NCBI GenBank assembly: GCA_027335345.1
Contig: DAHWOF010000208.1
Location: forward strand, 1-44,200
Length of the DNA stretch: 44,200 nt
Direction of reading: 5' to 3'
Source: Granulicella sp.
GTDB taxonomy: Bacteria > Acidobacteriota > Terriglobia > Terriglobales > Acidobacteriaceae
In this document: positions 17,628 to 26,494 of the stretch, piece after piece
Layout of the letters: each line of letters begins with the position of its first letter
Numbering within the stretch: position 1 is the first letter of the stretch
Notes under the pieces: model-generated
The model's input: the letters and a program-made list of their open reading frames with translations, nothing else
Database searches by the model: none
What the model was told of the DNA's origin: nothing
Made by a program: the position numbers and the translations under genes

Positions 17628-17736
17628 AAGGGTAAGGGATGGCAGGGGTAGCGCTGTCTCTTCCGCGCTCTCTTCACTTTAGATCATATCTCCCTTTGGA
17701 TGGGAGGCTGGGAGTAGATTCTTCGCGGAGGTTCGA

Positions 17737-17753
17737 CTGGGATAAGATCCCAG
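17737..17753. other. Hairpin downstream of the lipoprotein gene
   Basis: CTGGGAT-aag-ATCCCAG is a perfect 7-bp stem with a 3-nt loop, about 70 nt past the lipoprotein stop on the minus strand and before the VOC gene. No U-tract follows. Confidence 0.5.
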
Positions 17754-17821
17754 CGAGTGCCAGAACTCCGCGGCAGACCGGGAGAAAGATCGTGGAGCTC
17801 CCTTACTCTGCGCACGGCGTT

Positions 17822-18151
17822 CTATTGGTAGTAGCCCCTGCGGTAGCCATTCAGAAACGCGCGGCGGAAGGCGCTGCGGTAGACCCGGTAGGGACCCATC
17901 TGTGGGTCATAACCTGGGGTTACCCGGAAGTCACGCGTACGGCGGGGATGAAAGACTTCACCCAGCCTCGCGGCTCGTGCACCGTCATGACGGCCGATCG
18001 AGAAGCCATAGCGTTCCGCCATTTGAATAATCGTTGGACCGGCGGGAACCTGCGGCGGCGGAGGTGGTGGCGGATAGTAGGGATGAGCGCAACCCAGAGC
18101 GGCTATGGCCAGCGTAGAACAGAGCGCGAGTTTGCCAATCAAGCGTTTCAT
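17822..18151 (-). CDS. Small proline-rich lipoprotein of unknown function
   Basis: A 109-residue protein with a lipoprotein signal peptide (MKRLIGKLALCSTLAIAALGC), so it is predicted to be lipidated at Cys 21 and held at the outer or inner membrane. After HPYYPPPPPPPQVP comes a short region rich in Arg and Tyr that ends YRSAFRRAFLNGYRRGYYQ, an aromatic-basic repeat pattern. I do not know its function; an envelope role is a guess. The track start at 18211 is rejected: ATG 18151 begins the signal peptide and has AGGAG 7 nt upstream. It is divergent from the LuxR-type regulator, and a pair of direct repeats lies 100-140 bp upstream of its start. Confidence 0.75.
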   Translation of the reverse strand: MKRLIGKLALCSTLAIAALGCAHPYYPPPPPPPQVPAGPTIIQMAERYGFSIGRHDGARAARLGEVFHPRRTRDFRVTPGYDPQMGPYRVYRSAFRRAFLNGYRRGYYQ

Positions 18152-18251
18152 AGAGTTCTCCTGGAGCCTGGGGAGTCTTCCCCGTGCGTGGTCTTTGGGC
18201 AATTTCTTCATGCCCGGGATGCAATTGGCGTCACACTCGACTAAACCCAGT

Positions 18252-18290
18252 TCTTCGCCAAGAGTTGCTGAGATTCATCTTCGCCAAGAG
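18252..18290. repeat. Paired TCTTCGCCAAGAG direct repeats (operator-like)
   Basis: TCTTCGCCAAGAG occurs at 18252-18264 and again at 18278-18290, identical over 13 bases and 26 bp apart start to start. Each copy is itself a short dyad, TCTT-N4-AAGA. Position between a lipoprotein gene and a LuxR-type regulator suggests a transcription-factor site; which factor binds is unknown. Confidence 0.6.
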
Positions 18291-18385
18291 CGGCCAGCCT
18301 GATTCGGTGAGGGACTTTCCGTCGCCTGCCGTGGAAATTTGCCATCTGTAGAGAGCCAGACTGCTGTCCGAAGAAACAACACTCC

Positions 18386-18413
18386 TTGGACCAGCCTCCG
18401 CTGCCGATATAGA
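18386..18413 (+). promoter_or_regulatory. Candidate promoter for the LuxR-type regulator
   Basis: TTGGAC (18386-18391) and TATAGA (18408-18413) are separated by 16 bp. Both are partial matches to the sigma-70 consensus. It would give a leader of about 130 nt. Confidence 0.3.
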
Positions 18414-18551
18414 CAATGTCGGGATGCGACTGCGATTCGCACCCTCCGTCTTCCATTCGTCTCGATGACTCACGATGCGATGTCGGGCGGGCAACCGGCT
18501 GAGCGCTGGTCTGCGGTTGTTCGTGCAGGGAGCAAAGGAGTATTTACAAAG

Positions 18552-19202
18552 ATGCAAATCATTCTGGCTGACAATCAGGCGATTTATCGTTCGGGCCTGA
18601 TGCGGGTGTTGAAAGCAGAGATCGGCATTGAGATCGTTGTGCAGTGCAGCAAGCTGACTCAATTACAGAAGGCGGTCAGTAGCTGGCGCGGCTCCATTGT
18701 GATCTTTCCTTCAAGCTTTACATTCGAGATTCCTTCGCTGCTGGATATGGTGGAGCGCTCCGGCAGCCGGGCAGTGATGATTCTGGAATCAGAATTCGTG
18801 CTCGATGCCACGCTCGCGGCGCGGCTCCATGGAGTGCTGTTGCGATCGGTTGCTGAGCCTCAGTTGCTGGACTGTCTCTATCGAGTGGCGGAGGGTGGGC
18901 GTTACTTGCAACGTGCGTTGGTGCAGACCATGGTCGCGCCGGACCAGCAAGCGTCAGAGGCGCTGAAACGGTTGAGCGAACGCGAGCTGCAAATCGTCGC
19001 GTTGATCTGTGAAGGGCTCAGGAACAAGGAGATCGCACGCCGGCTCAGCACCAAGGAGCAGTCGATCAAAAACTATCTGCGCAGCATTTATTCCAAAGTG
19101 CAGGTTTGCGACAGGCTCGAACTGGCGATCTTCGCTATGCATCACAAGGCTTTGGCGGAGATGGTGCAAAATGTACGCTTGGAAATGGAGCGGACGGCGT
19201 AA
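18552..19202 (+). CDS. LuxR/NarL-type regulator with a degenerate receiver domain
   Basis: A 216-residue orphan regulator. The C-terminal HTH_LuxR is intact: LSERELQIVALICEGLRNKEIARRLSTKEQSIKNYLRSIYSKV, near residues 140-195. The N-terminal part follows the receiver fold (MQIILADNQAIYRSGLMRVL, then a beta3 strand SIVIFPSSF), but the phosphoacceptor Asp expected at the end of beta3 is replaced by the FPSS stretch, the acidic pair is D-N instead of D-D, and the usual beta5 Lys is replaced (VLLRSVAEP). It is therefore unlikely to be phosphorylated by a histidine kinase, and none is encoded nearby. ATG 18552 has AAGGAG 11 nt upstream; the track extension to 18339 is non-coding. It is divergent from the lipoprotein. 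Confidence 0.88.
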   Translation: MQIILADNQAIYRSGLMRVLKAEIGIEIVVQCSKLTQLQKAVSSWRGSIVIFPSSFTFEIPSLLDMVERSGSRAVMILESEFVLDATLAARLHGVLLRSVAEPQLLDCLYRVAEGGRYLQRALVQTMVAPDQQASEALKRLSERELQIVALICEGLRNKEIARRLSTKEQSIKNYLRSIYSKVQVCDRLELAIFAMHHKALAEMVQNVRLEMERTA

Positions 19203-19387
19203 GCTACGCTGCTGTTATGGCTCTGCTCCCAGCCAGAAGCGAGAAGTTCCCAAGGCGAAGGCTGCCCGGGCGATGCCATAGACGCATCTCCACGGAGCTG
19301 AAGTTCCTTCGCGAATGCGCCGCAGATGCCTCCAGAGGGAGACGTCCATTGCTGTTGCGTATCAACTCCGCCGCCGGGAAGATCGCT

Positions 19388-20959
19388 CTAAGGGAGCTTT
19401 TCAGCGATTGACTTGGCCTGGGTGAACAGCGTCAGGTAGTCTGGGCCTCCGGCTTTGGAGTCTGTGCCGCTCATGTTGAAGCCGCCAAAGGGATGGGCTC
19501 CCACCATGGCGCCGGTGCATTTGCGGTTGAAGTAGAGATTGCCTACATGGAACTCTTCGCCGGCCCGTTCGAGCCGGTCGCGGGAGTGGCTAAAGATCGC
19601 TCCCGTCAGGCCATATTCGGTGTTGTTGGCGATAGCCAGAGCCTCATCGAAGCTGGTGGACTTGATCACGGCCAGAACGGGTCCAAAGATCTCTTCCTGG
19701 GCGATGCGGGCGTTGGGAGCCACATCGGCAAAGACCGTGGGAGCGACATAGTAGCCGTCTCCTGGCAGGTCCACCTCGGAGCCGCCGATCAACAGGCGGC
19801 CTTCGTTCCTTCCAATTGCAATGTAGTCCAACACACGCTTGCGGGCGGTCTGGTTGATGAGCGGACCGGTCTGGAAGTTTTCGCTGGGAAGACCCTGGGT
19901 GAGGGCCGCTACTGCCTCTTTGAGGCGGTCGCAGAAGACCTCGTAGATGGCGGCATCGACGATGACCCGGGAACAGGCGGAACACTTTTGTCCGTTGAAA
20001 CCGAAGGCTGAAGCCGTCACACCGGCGATGGCCTGGTCCAAATCGCAGTCTGCATCGACCAGGATCGCGTCCTTGCCGCCCATTTCAAGAATGGTGCGCT
20101 TGAGAAAGTGCTGGCCGGGACGGGCTCGAGCCGCAAGCTCATGGATCTCCAAACCAACCTTCCTGGAGCCGGTGAAGGCGATAAAGCGGACCCGCGAATC
20201 CTCGACGATGGCGCGGCCCACCTCTGGGCCGCCGTGGATCAGGTTCACGACTCCGTCGGGAAGGCCAGCCTCCTCCAATAGAGCCATATAGTGCGCAGCG
20301 ATGGTGGGTGCGTCAGGGCTTGGTTTGAGCACGACCGTATTGCCGCAGACGATGGCTGCCGAAGTCATTCCAGCCATGATGGCCAGCGGGAAGTTCCAGG
20401 GAGGGATCACCGCACCGACGCCGAGCGGGATATAGCGCAGCCTGTTGTGTTCGCCAGGATACTGGATAGGTGTTGTGGCGGCGTCCAGACGCAGCGCCTC
20501 CCGAGCGTAGAACTCCATGAAGTCGATGCACTCGCCTACGTCAGCGTCTGCTTCACCCCAGTTTTTACCCACCTCGAAGACCAGCCAGGCGCAGAACTCA
20601 AGATGGCGCTGGCGGAGCAGGCTGGCAGCGCGCAGCAGCAGAGCCGCGCGGTCTGCCGCCGAGGTCCTTCGCCAGGCGGTGAACGCCAGTTCCGCCGCTT
20701 CCACAGCCTGCCCGGCCTCGCGAGCGCCGGCGGTGTAGTGGATGCCGACAATTTCGGATGGGTTGGCAGGATTGCTGGACTGAAAGGTGCTGGACGTCTG
20801 CAGATCACTACCGCCGATGATCAGGTCGTAGGTGCGTCCCATCTCTACGCGGATGCGGTCGAGCGCCTCGCGCATGGCCCGCTTGTTTCCCGCGTTGGAA
20901 AAATCGGTAAAGGGTTCATTGCGAAATGGGGGCAGAGAGCTGATATTCGTCGAACTCAT
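19388..20959 (-). CDS. L-glutamate gamma-semialdehyde (1-pyrroline-5-carboxylate) dehydrogenase
   Basis: A 523-residue aldehyde dehydrogenase of the P5C dehydrogenase type (RocA, or the C-terminal half of PutA), which oxidises glutamate semialdehyde to glutamate with NAD+ in proline breakdown. The catalytic Cys is in FGFNGQKCSACSRVIV (near 325), the general-base Glu in TILEMGGKDAIL (near 290), and the NAD-binding FTGSRKVGLEI and PWNFPLAI segments are clear. GQKCSACSR is diagnostic of the P5CDH group. The C-terminus KCTGAMVGAHPFGGFNMSGTDSKAGGPDYL also matches it. AGAGGT lies 5 nt before ATG 20959. No proline dehydrogenase is in the window, so the partner gene is elsewhere. Confidence 0.93.
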   Translation of the reverse strand: MSSTNISSLPPFRNEPFTDFSNAGNKRAMREALDRIRVEMGRTYDLIIGGSDLQTSSTFQSSNPANPSEIVGIHYTAGAREAGQAVEAAELAFTAWRRTSAADRAALLLRAASLLRQRHLEFCAWLVFEVGKNWGEADADVGECIDFMEFYAREALRLDAATTPIQYPGEHNRLRYIPLGVGAVIPPWNFPLAIMAGMTSAAIVCGNTVVLKPSPDAPTIAAHYMALLEEAGLPDGVVNLIHGGPEVGRAIVEDSRVRFIAFTGSRKVGLEIHELAARARPGQHFLKRTILEMGGKDAILVDADCDLDQAIAGVTASAFGFNGQKCSACSRVIVDAAIYEVFCDRLKEAVAALTQGLPSENFQTGPLINQTARKRVLDYIAIGRNEGRLLIGGSEVDLPGDGYYVAPTVFADVAPNARIAQEEIFGPVLAVIKSTSFDEALAIANNTEYGLTGAIFSHSRDRLERAGEEFHVGNLYFNRKCTGAMVGAHPFGGFNMSGTDSKAGGPDYLTLFTQAKSIAEKLP

Positions 20960-21376
20960 AGAAACCTCTTGAGATATTCTACGGCGGGTTCTGGACTGCT
21001 GATTTGGAACTCCGGATCGGCGGGCCGGTTATAGAAATGACCGGACGTGTGTCGTCTGGCGCCGCAGGTTCTGTGAGCGGCTTCCAACCACAAGGTTCGC
21101 AGCAGGCCTGCCGGATAGGTTGGAAGGAAGATGCCATGGCGCGCCCATTTCGCGATGCCCAGCCACACGGAAGATGCCTTGGCGTAGCACTCGGTCCATG
21201 CCGCTCGGCTGCTGATTTGGAGCTCCGCGCACTCAGCCAGCCTTGGCTGGCGTAACCGGCATTCTCCAGCGAAGGTTCCGGTTCACGGGAGGACTGCCGA
21301 AGGACGCGCCCTCCACGGCCTCGCTTTCCAGCGATTGCGAAGGTCGATGCAAAAACCAATACGTCGCGCTGGATGC
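20960..21376. other. 417-bp intergenic region upstream of the P5C dehydrogenase
   Basis: No supported gene; the ORFs here have low-complexity, random-looking products. It contains two near-identical 19-bp direct repeats (listed separately) and a small hairpin CCAGCC-tt-GGCTGG at 21237-21250. Confidence 0.4.
20996..21227 (+). repeat. Direct repeat pair CTGCTGATTTGGA(A/G)CTCCG
   Basis: Copy one at 20996-21014 and copy two at 21209-21227 agree at 18 of 19 bases and are 213 bp apart, both in the spacer ahead of the P5C dehydrogenase. Flanks differ, so this is not a longer duplication. It may be a regulatory site or part of a dispersed genomic repeat. Confidence 0.5.
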
Positions 21377-24300
21377 TTAATGAGGATCCTGGAGGAACTT
21401 CTCGGCGTTCTTGGACATCAGGGCCGTACGTTCCAGTTTGTCCCAGTTGAAGCTGCGGCCATCGATGGCGCGCTTGACCGTGCGGACCAGTACCCAGGAG
21501 AAGAGTTGGCGGTAGGTGAATCTCTGGATCCAGATGTGAACCAGCAACCAGGCATCTCCTTTACTCGCGGGGTGTCTGCGTTCCAGCAGGAATGCCAGGG
21601 TTGAGGTGGCGAAGTCAATCAGAAGGAAGGCCAGGAAAAAGCTGATGAGCTTGTACAGATCCGCCGGGTTCGTGGTGCTGGGGTGAAAGTGCTTGTCAAT
21701 GAAGTAATGAACGACTCCAGCGGCGAACATGAGGTCAATCAGGGGAGAGACCAGTGGCAGAAGGATCTGGAAGACCACGATATTGGGCAGGGCGAACAGA
21801 CCCATGGCCACTCGGTTTGCGATGGCTCCGCGGTGCTTGAAGACGGCCTGCAGGATACCGAAGGACCAGCGGAATCGCTGGCGGGCCAGGTCATTGGCGT
21901 TGGCGGGAGCTTCAGTGAAGGCCAGCGCCCGGTCCTCGTAGATGACGGCATAGCCTTGTTCGAGCAGGTTCATCGTGAGATCGGCGTCTTCGGCGACCGT
22001 ATCAGGGTGATAGCCGCCACCCGCTTTCACGGATGCGGTGCGCCAGGCGCCGATAGCTCCGGGAACCACCGTGACCACGTCAAATAGATCCAGGGCGCGG
22101 CGTTCGAAGTTCTGGCTGGTGATGTACTCGAGCGCCTGCCAGCGGGTCCACAGGTTCACCCGATTGCCTACCTTGGCGTTTCCAGCCACCGCTCCGATCT
22201 GTGGGTTGGCAAAGTGCGCGATCAGGCGGCTGATGGCATCATGGGCGATGACGCCGTCCGCGTCGATGCCCACATAGACCTCTTCATCATCGCGGATCTG
22301 AGCGAGCCCGAAGTTCAGCGCATCGGCCTTGCCTCCGTTGGGCTTGCTGAGCACGGTGAGGCATCCAGCCTCGATCTCCTTGGCGTAGGCCTCTGTGGCG
22401 ATCTTGGCGGTGCCGTCCGTGGAGCCATCATCAATAACGATGATGCGGATGTTCTTGTAGTCGGACATCAGCACGGAGCGAATCGTGCGGACGATCACCT
22501 TGGCCTCGTTGTAAGCCGGGATCAGGACGGCGACGTGCGGCTGGTAGGCCGGCGTGGTAAAGTCTCTGCGCTTGCGGAACCGGTCGACGATGGCAAACAG
22601 GCCGATGATGATCAGCCGCCCGCTCATCAGCACGTCGCCGATGAAGAAGACGCTAATCACAAAATGGTTGAAGAAGGAGATGAGTGCGAAGGCGATCGAG
22701 TCGACAAAGGCGTAGTAACGCTGCCGGCCCTTGATGGGAGGCATCACCTCGGCCGTGGTCTTGCCGATCAGCGCGGAGACCGGAACGATCTTGTAACCGC
22801 GGGCGCGCAGAGCTTTGATCAGTACCGGAAGAGCAGCGACGGTCGCCGAACGGTCACCACCCCCGTCGTGCATCAGAATGACCGAGCCGCGCGTCCACGG
22901 CTTGGTGTCGAACTCCGAGATCTGCTGAAAGATACTGCTGACAATTTCCTGCGGTGTCTTGCGGGGATGCACGTCCCAATCGTTGGTGTCGATCTTGTCG
23001 CCGACGATGACGTAACCCAGGCGCTGGATGGCCTGCACCGGCGCGGCCTGATCATTGGTGTCCGGTTCCTGATCAATGGAGTAGGGGGGACGGAAGTAAA
23101 CCGGCTGAACGCCCAACTCCGCCGCGAACAGACGTTCGGTCAGGTTGAGTTGCAGCACCACCTGCCGCTGGGAGATCTCGGAGATATCCGGATGGGAGTA
23201 AGTATGGTTGCCCACCTCGTTTCCATCGCGGTAGACCTGCTTCATCAGGCCGATGTTGTCCTGCGCCTCATCTCCGATCATGAAAAAAGTGCCGATGACG
23301 TGGTACTGCTTCAGGATCTTTAAAATCTTGGGGGTCCACTCGGGATCCGGCCCGTCGTCAAAGCTGAGGGCGACCTCCTTGGGATGGTAACCGTACTGGG
23401 TGAGCGTGTAGGGAAGAGGATAAGAGTCCATGGTCTCCGAAACCACGCTGAGGAACGGCTTGGGGATGGTGGGATCGTCATCCATGGTCAGGGTGCGGTG
23501 GCCATTCTGGGGAGGGCTCGTGACCCGCAGGATATCTCCGTCCCCTTCGGTATCCACGTCCTGCCCCGGCGCCACTGCGGCCAGCGCCTTGACGGGATCT
23601 ACCTTGAGGGGGTGATCCCAGATCTTCCACAGCGAGTCGTCTTCCAGGCCCAGGCGCTGGATGGCAAAGGTTTGTATGCCAAGGGCCTCAGCAACTCGCA
23701 TCTGGTTCAGGGCTGTGACCGCGTCCAGGAACCAGACGTTATGCTTTACCCTCGCATCTTCGTCGATGTAGGAGAAGTGAGGGTTGAGCGAGTTGGGATC
23801 GAGACTGATGGTCGCGCCGGAGTCCGATGCAGCCTGCCACGCCTCCTGGGTGGAGAGCATCGTGGTGGTGTAGACTGTCGGCCCCGATCGCGTCACCGGT
23901 CCAACTCTGCGGCCGTGCCGGTACTGCGGAGGCGGAGGCAGAGGGTTGGTCCAGTCGTAACCATAGCCGCCGATGGAGCAGATGATCTTCTGCAAAGGAA
24001 CAACCTTCATCAAGGCGCGCAGGTTGTCTTCAAACTGATCCTGACCGGCGATGGGCCCGGGATCGGTACCCCACTGATGCTCCCCGTAGTTCATCAGAAT
24101 CAGACCGTCGGAGTGGGCGGCCAGGTACTTCAGGTCCAGGCTGCCGGGATCCACCGGGACGTTGATGTACAGCCGCAGATGCCGGGACTGGAAGTCGGCG
24201 TACAGCGCTCCCACCAACTGGCTGTACGCTATCTGGGCGTCGTCCGGCATGGCTTGGAAGTCCAGGTCGAGACCGCGGTAGCGCGTGTTGGTGTTGAGAA

Positions 24301-24943
24301 AAAGATCAATCTGGTGAATGAATCTGGCGCGAGCCTCGGGGCTCAGCAGGAACTGCTCCACGCTCGGCTCGAAGACGCCGTCTGTCGGGCTGTAGTTGTT
24401 CACCATGGGAAAGATCTCGGTATCTTCCCGGGCGTCCTGGATGGTGCGAAGAATCTTGTTCTGGTGGTCAACGCCGTGGACCCCGGCGGAGTCGACTACG
24501 GCGAAGGGAGTCTCGTCAGAGGTGTAGGCGGTCAGCGATCCATCCGCGCTCAGCACGTGGAGCCACTCGGGAAAGAGCAAGTCGATCTGCTTTACATGCT
24601 CTTTGAAGGAGGCGTAGCTGCCTGGGTCAAGATCCGTATAAAAGGCGGCGCGCAGACCTTCTCCCTGGTTCAGAACGACGTCTGAAGGCTTCAGGTTGGT
24701 CTTGCGATGAGCTGAGCGGTTCAGCTTCTCCCTGGAACGCAGCTCCGGAGCGGGAGGGTTCGAGAGGGCCCGGTAGCGCCGCGTGACCGAGTGAAAGTTC
24801 AAGCCGCGCATCGGCTTCATTCTCACCAGGCCCACCACAAAGACGATCCCGACGGCGGCGCCCAGAAGGGCCAGCACGTCAAATAGTCGCCGCAATCGTT
24901 TCCAGCGCTTGCGCTGCGGATCGTAGAAGACTTGTTTTCTCAT
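21377..24943 (-). CDS. GH18-like / polysaccharide deacetylase / GT2 fusion membrane protein
   Basis: An 1188-residue three-domain envelope protein. After an anchor helix (near 22-41) comes a GH18-like domain (about 95-450), then a CE4/NodB deacetylase (about 520-730) and, after a membrane segment, a GT2 synthase (about 805-1030) with C-terminal helices. CE4 motifs are complete: SFDDGPD, HTYSHPD, RPPYS and ILMHDGGG. GT2 has PAYNEA, DDGSTDG, GIDADG, AEDADLT and QRFRW, the HasA/cellulose-synthase-like set. GH18 has GLDLDFQ where family enzymes have DxDxE, so Gln replaces the catalytic Glu. It likely makes, deacetylates and handles an amino-sugar exopolysaccharide. Start ATG 24943 chosen over TTG 24949. 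Divergent from a GT39-like gene. Confidence 0.92.
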   Translation of the reverse strand: MRKQVFYDPQRKRWKRLRRLFDVLALLGAAVGIVFVVGLVRMKPMRGLNFHSVTRRYRALSNPPAPELRSREKLNRSAHRKTNLKPSDVVLNQGEGLRAAFYTDLDPGSYASFKEHVKQIDLLFPEWLHVLSADGSLTAYTSDETPFAVVDSAGVHGVDHQNKILRTIQDAREDTEIFPMVNNYSPTDGVFEPSVEQFLLSPEARARFIHQIDLFLNTNTRYRGLDLDFQAMPDDAQIAYSQLVGALYADFQSRHLRLYINVPVDPGSLDLKYLAAHSDGLILMNYGEHQWGTDPGPIAGQDQFEDNLRALMKVVPLQKIICSIGGYGYDWTNPLPPPPQYRHGRRVGPVTRSGPTVYTTTMLSTQEAWQAASDSGATISLDPNSLNPHFSYIDEDARVKHNVWFLDAVTALNQMRVAEALGIQTFAIQRLGLEDDSLWKIWDHPLKVDPVKALAAVAPGQDVDTEGDGDILRVTSPPQNGHRTLTMDDDPTIPKPFLSVVSETMDSYPLPYTLTQYGYHPKEVALSFDDGPDPEWTPKILKILKQYHVIGTFFMIGDEAQDNIGLMKQVYRDGNEVGNHTYSHPDISEISQRQVVLQLNLTERLFAAELGVQPVYFRPPYSIDQEPDTNDQAAPVQAIQRLGYVIVGDKIDTNDWDVHPRKTPQEIVSSIFQQISEFDTKPWTRGSVILMHDGGGDRSATVAALPVLIKALRARGYKIVPVSALIGKTTAEVMPPIKGRQRYYAFVDSIAFALISFFNHFVISVFFIGDVLMSGRLIIIGLFAIVDRFRKRRDFTTPAYQPHVAVLIPAYNEAKVIVRTIRSVLMSDYKNIRIIVIDDGSTDGTAKIATEAYAKEIEAGCLTVLSKPNGGKADALNFGLAQIRDDEEVYVGIDADGVIAHDAISRLIAHFANPQIGAVAGNAKVGNRVNLWTRWQALEYITSQNFERRALDLFDVVTVVPGAIGAWRTASVKAGGGYHPDTVAEDADLTMNLLEQGYAVIYEDRALAFTEAPANANDLARQRFRWSFGILQAVFKHRGAIANRVAMGLFALPNIVVFQILLPLVSPLIDLMFAAGVVHYFIDKHFHPSTTNPADLYKLISFFLAFLLIDFATSTLAFLLERRHPASKGDAWLLVHIWIQRFTYRQLFSWVLVRTVKRAIDGRSFNWDKLERTALMSKNAEKFLQDPH

Positions 24944-25045
24944 CGACAAAAAAAGGCGTACTTCTTAAGATAATACCGATTCGAGATCGACGAGAGCCGC
25001 GCGCAGCTTCCCGGCTTCGGTCTGAAGTAGATAGGATGCGGGGAA

Positions 25046-26494
25046 GTGGGTCAGCGGAGATTGAAACTTGGCTGGGGCGCGGCTCTTGCGGCCGGTGCGC
25101 TGCTGCGTGCGCTGTTCTTCATTCGACTGCGCCCAGCGGCCTCCGGCGACTCCCTCATCTATAGCGACCTGGCCCAGAATCTTCTCGCGCACCACCTCTA
25201 TGGATACTCCGGAACGCCACTGCAGCCTACGCTGATTCGTCTGCCCGGATATCCGTTGTTCCTTGCGGCCTGCTATGCACTCTCTGGAGGGTTTCACCCC
25301 GCCGTGGTCCTCTGGGTCCAGATGACGCTGGATCTGCTGGGATGCGCTCTGCTGGGGCTGCTCTCAGCCAGGTTGGCGCAGAGAGCGTTGGGGAAGATAG
25401 AACCCTCGGAGATGATCAGTGCCCGGGTGGGTCTGGCTTCGGTCTGGCTCGCGGCTCTCTGCCCGTTTACCGCCAACCTTACGGTTGTCCTGCTGCCTGA
25501 GTGTCTCAGCGTCTTTTGCGTGGTCACCACCCTGTTTGCGCTGGAGAGATGGGAAGCGTGCTGCAGGCAAGGGAAGTGGAGGCGCAGAGGTGAGGTCAGG
25601 CTCTGGACGGCGCTGATCGGATGCTCCCTCGCCTGGGCCGTGCTCCTCCGGCCGGACCAGGGTCTGCTGGCGGCAGTGGTCTTGCCCGCCATGCTGTGGC
25701 TGGGCTGGCGAACCGGGGCACGGCATGGGGTGGACTTGGTGGGGCGCCTGTGGCCGGCCGGGTTGGCAGGCTTGCTGTTCCTGCTGCCGCTCATGACATG
25801 GGGAGTGCGGAACTGGAGCGTCTTTCATGTGCTCCAGCCTCTGGCCCCGCGTTATGCGCAGGATCCTGACGAGCAGCCGCCGCTCGGGTTCTATCGCTGG
25901 TACCGAAGCTGGGCGGTCGAGTACAAGTCCAACCTCGATATCTACTGGAGGTATGACGATGATCCGATCCACATGCGCGACCTTCCTGCCTGGGCTATCG
26001 ACAACCCGCGGCAGAGGCGGGAGACCCGGGCGGTGTTTGATCGCTACAACCAGACATTAACGGCGACTCCAGATCTGGATGCGGCGTTTGCGCGGATTGC
26101 GCGCCAGCGGATCGCTGCCCACCCTCTGCGCTACTACGTCGCATTGCCTCTCGCTCGGGAGCTGGATATGTGGTTTCGGCCCAGGCTGGAGTTCCTGACC
26201 ATGCCGGTGGATTGGTGGAACTTCTCCCATCACCCTCGGCAGTCCGTCGAGGAGCTCGTCTACGCTCTGGCGAACGCTTTTTACCTGGCGCTGGCGCTGT
26301 TTGGGCTGCTGCGCTGGGCACAAAGACGATGCCGTGGCGGAGAGTTGTTGGCCTGCGTGATGCTCGCGTTTGTGGGGCTCCGCGTTGTCCTGCTACTGAC
26401 CCTGGATAACTCCGAGCCGCGTTACACACTGGAGTGCTTTCCCGCAGTGATGGTGCTGGGGGCCATGGCGCTGCTGCCGCGAACTAGTGGTTGA
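25046..26494 (+). CDS. GT39/ArnT-like membrane glycosyltransferase
   Basis: A 482-residue polytopic membrane protein with about ten helices, resembling the GT39/PMT/ArnT lipid-dependent glycosyltransferases. The first loop has GDSLIYSDLAQNLLAHH, which holds the acidic residues expected for catalysis in this clan, followed by RLPGYPLFLAACYAL, a strong family marker. A soluble-looking part (RYAQDPDEQPPLGFYRWYRSW) falls between the helix clusters, and NSEPRYTLECFPAVMVLGA ends the domain, as in ArnT-like proteins. It should transfer a sugar from a polyprenyl carrier; acceptor unknown. Start GTG 25046 is the best available, with only a weak purine-rich stretch ahead. It overlaps the end of the LolA-like gene by 11 bp, tail to tail. 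Confidence 0.78.
   Translation: MGQRRLKLGWGAALAAGALLRALFFIRLRPAASGDSLIYSDLAQNLLAHHLYGYSGTPLQPTLIRLPGYPLFLAACYALSGGFHPAVVLWVQMTLDLLGCALLGLLSARLAQRALGKIEPSEMISARVGLASVWLAALCPFTANLTVVLLPECLSVFCVVTTLFALERWEACCRQGKWRRRGEVRLWTALIGCSLAWAVLLRPDQGLLAAVVLPAMLWLGWRTGARHGVDLVGRLWPAGLAGLLFLLPLMTWGVRNWSVFHVLQPLAPRYAQDPDEQPPLGFYRWYRSWAVEYKSNLDIYWRYDDDPIHMRDLPAWAIDNPRQRRETRAVFDRYNQTLTATPDLDAAFARIARQRIAAHPLRYYVALPLARELDMWFRPRLEFLTMPVDWWNFSHHPRQSVEELVYALANAFYLALALFGLLRWAQRRCRGGELLACVMLAFVGLRVVLLLTLDNSEPRYTLECFPAVMVLGAMALLPRTSG

Larger units (their letters stand above)
18152..18551. other. 400-bp divergent regulatory region, lipoprotein / LuxR-type regulator
   Basis: No coding sequence supported. It holds the promoters of both flanking genes, a pair of perfect 13-bp direct repeats and a candidate promoter toward the regulator, listed separately. 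Confidence 0.5.

Noticed and set aside
20979-21359. 126-residue minus-strand ORF in the spacer ahead of the P5C dehydrogenase
   Set aside because: Low-complexity product, no start signal and no recognisable domain; treated as non-coding.
22214-24685. Long plus-strand ORFs (369 and 433 aa) inside the GH18-CE4-GT2 gene
   Set aside because: Antisense shadows of a gene with clear catalytic motifs in the other strand; GC-rich codon use keeps stops rare.
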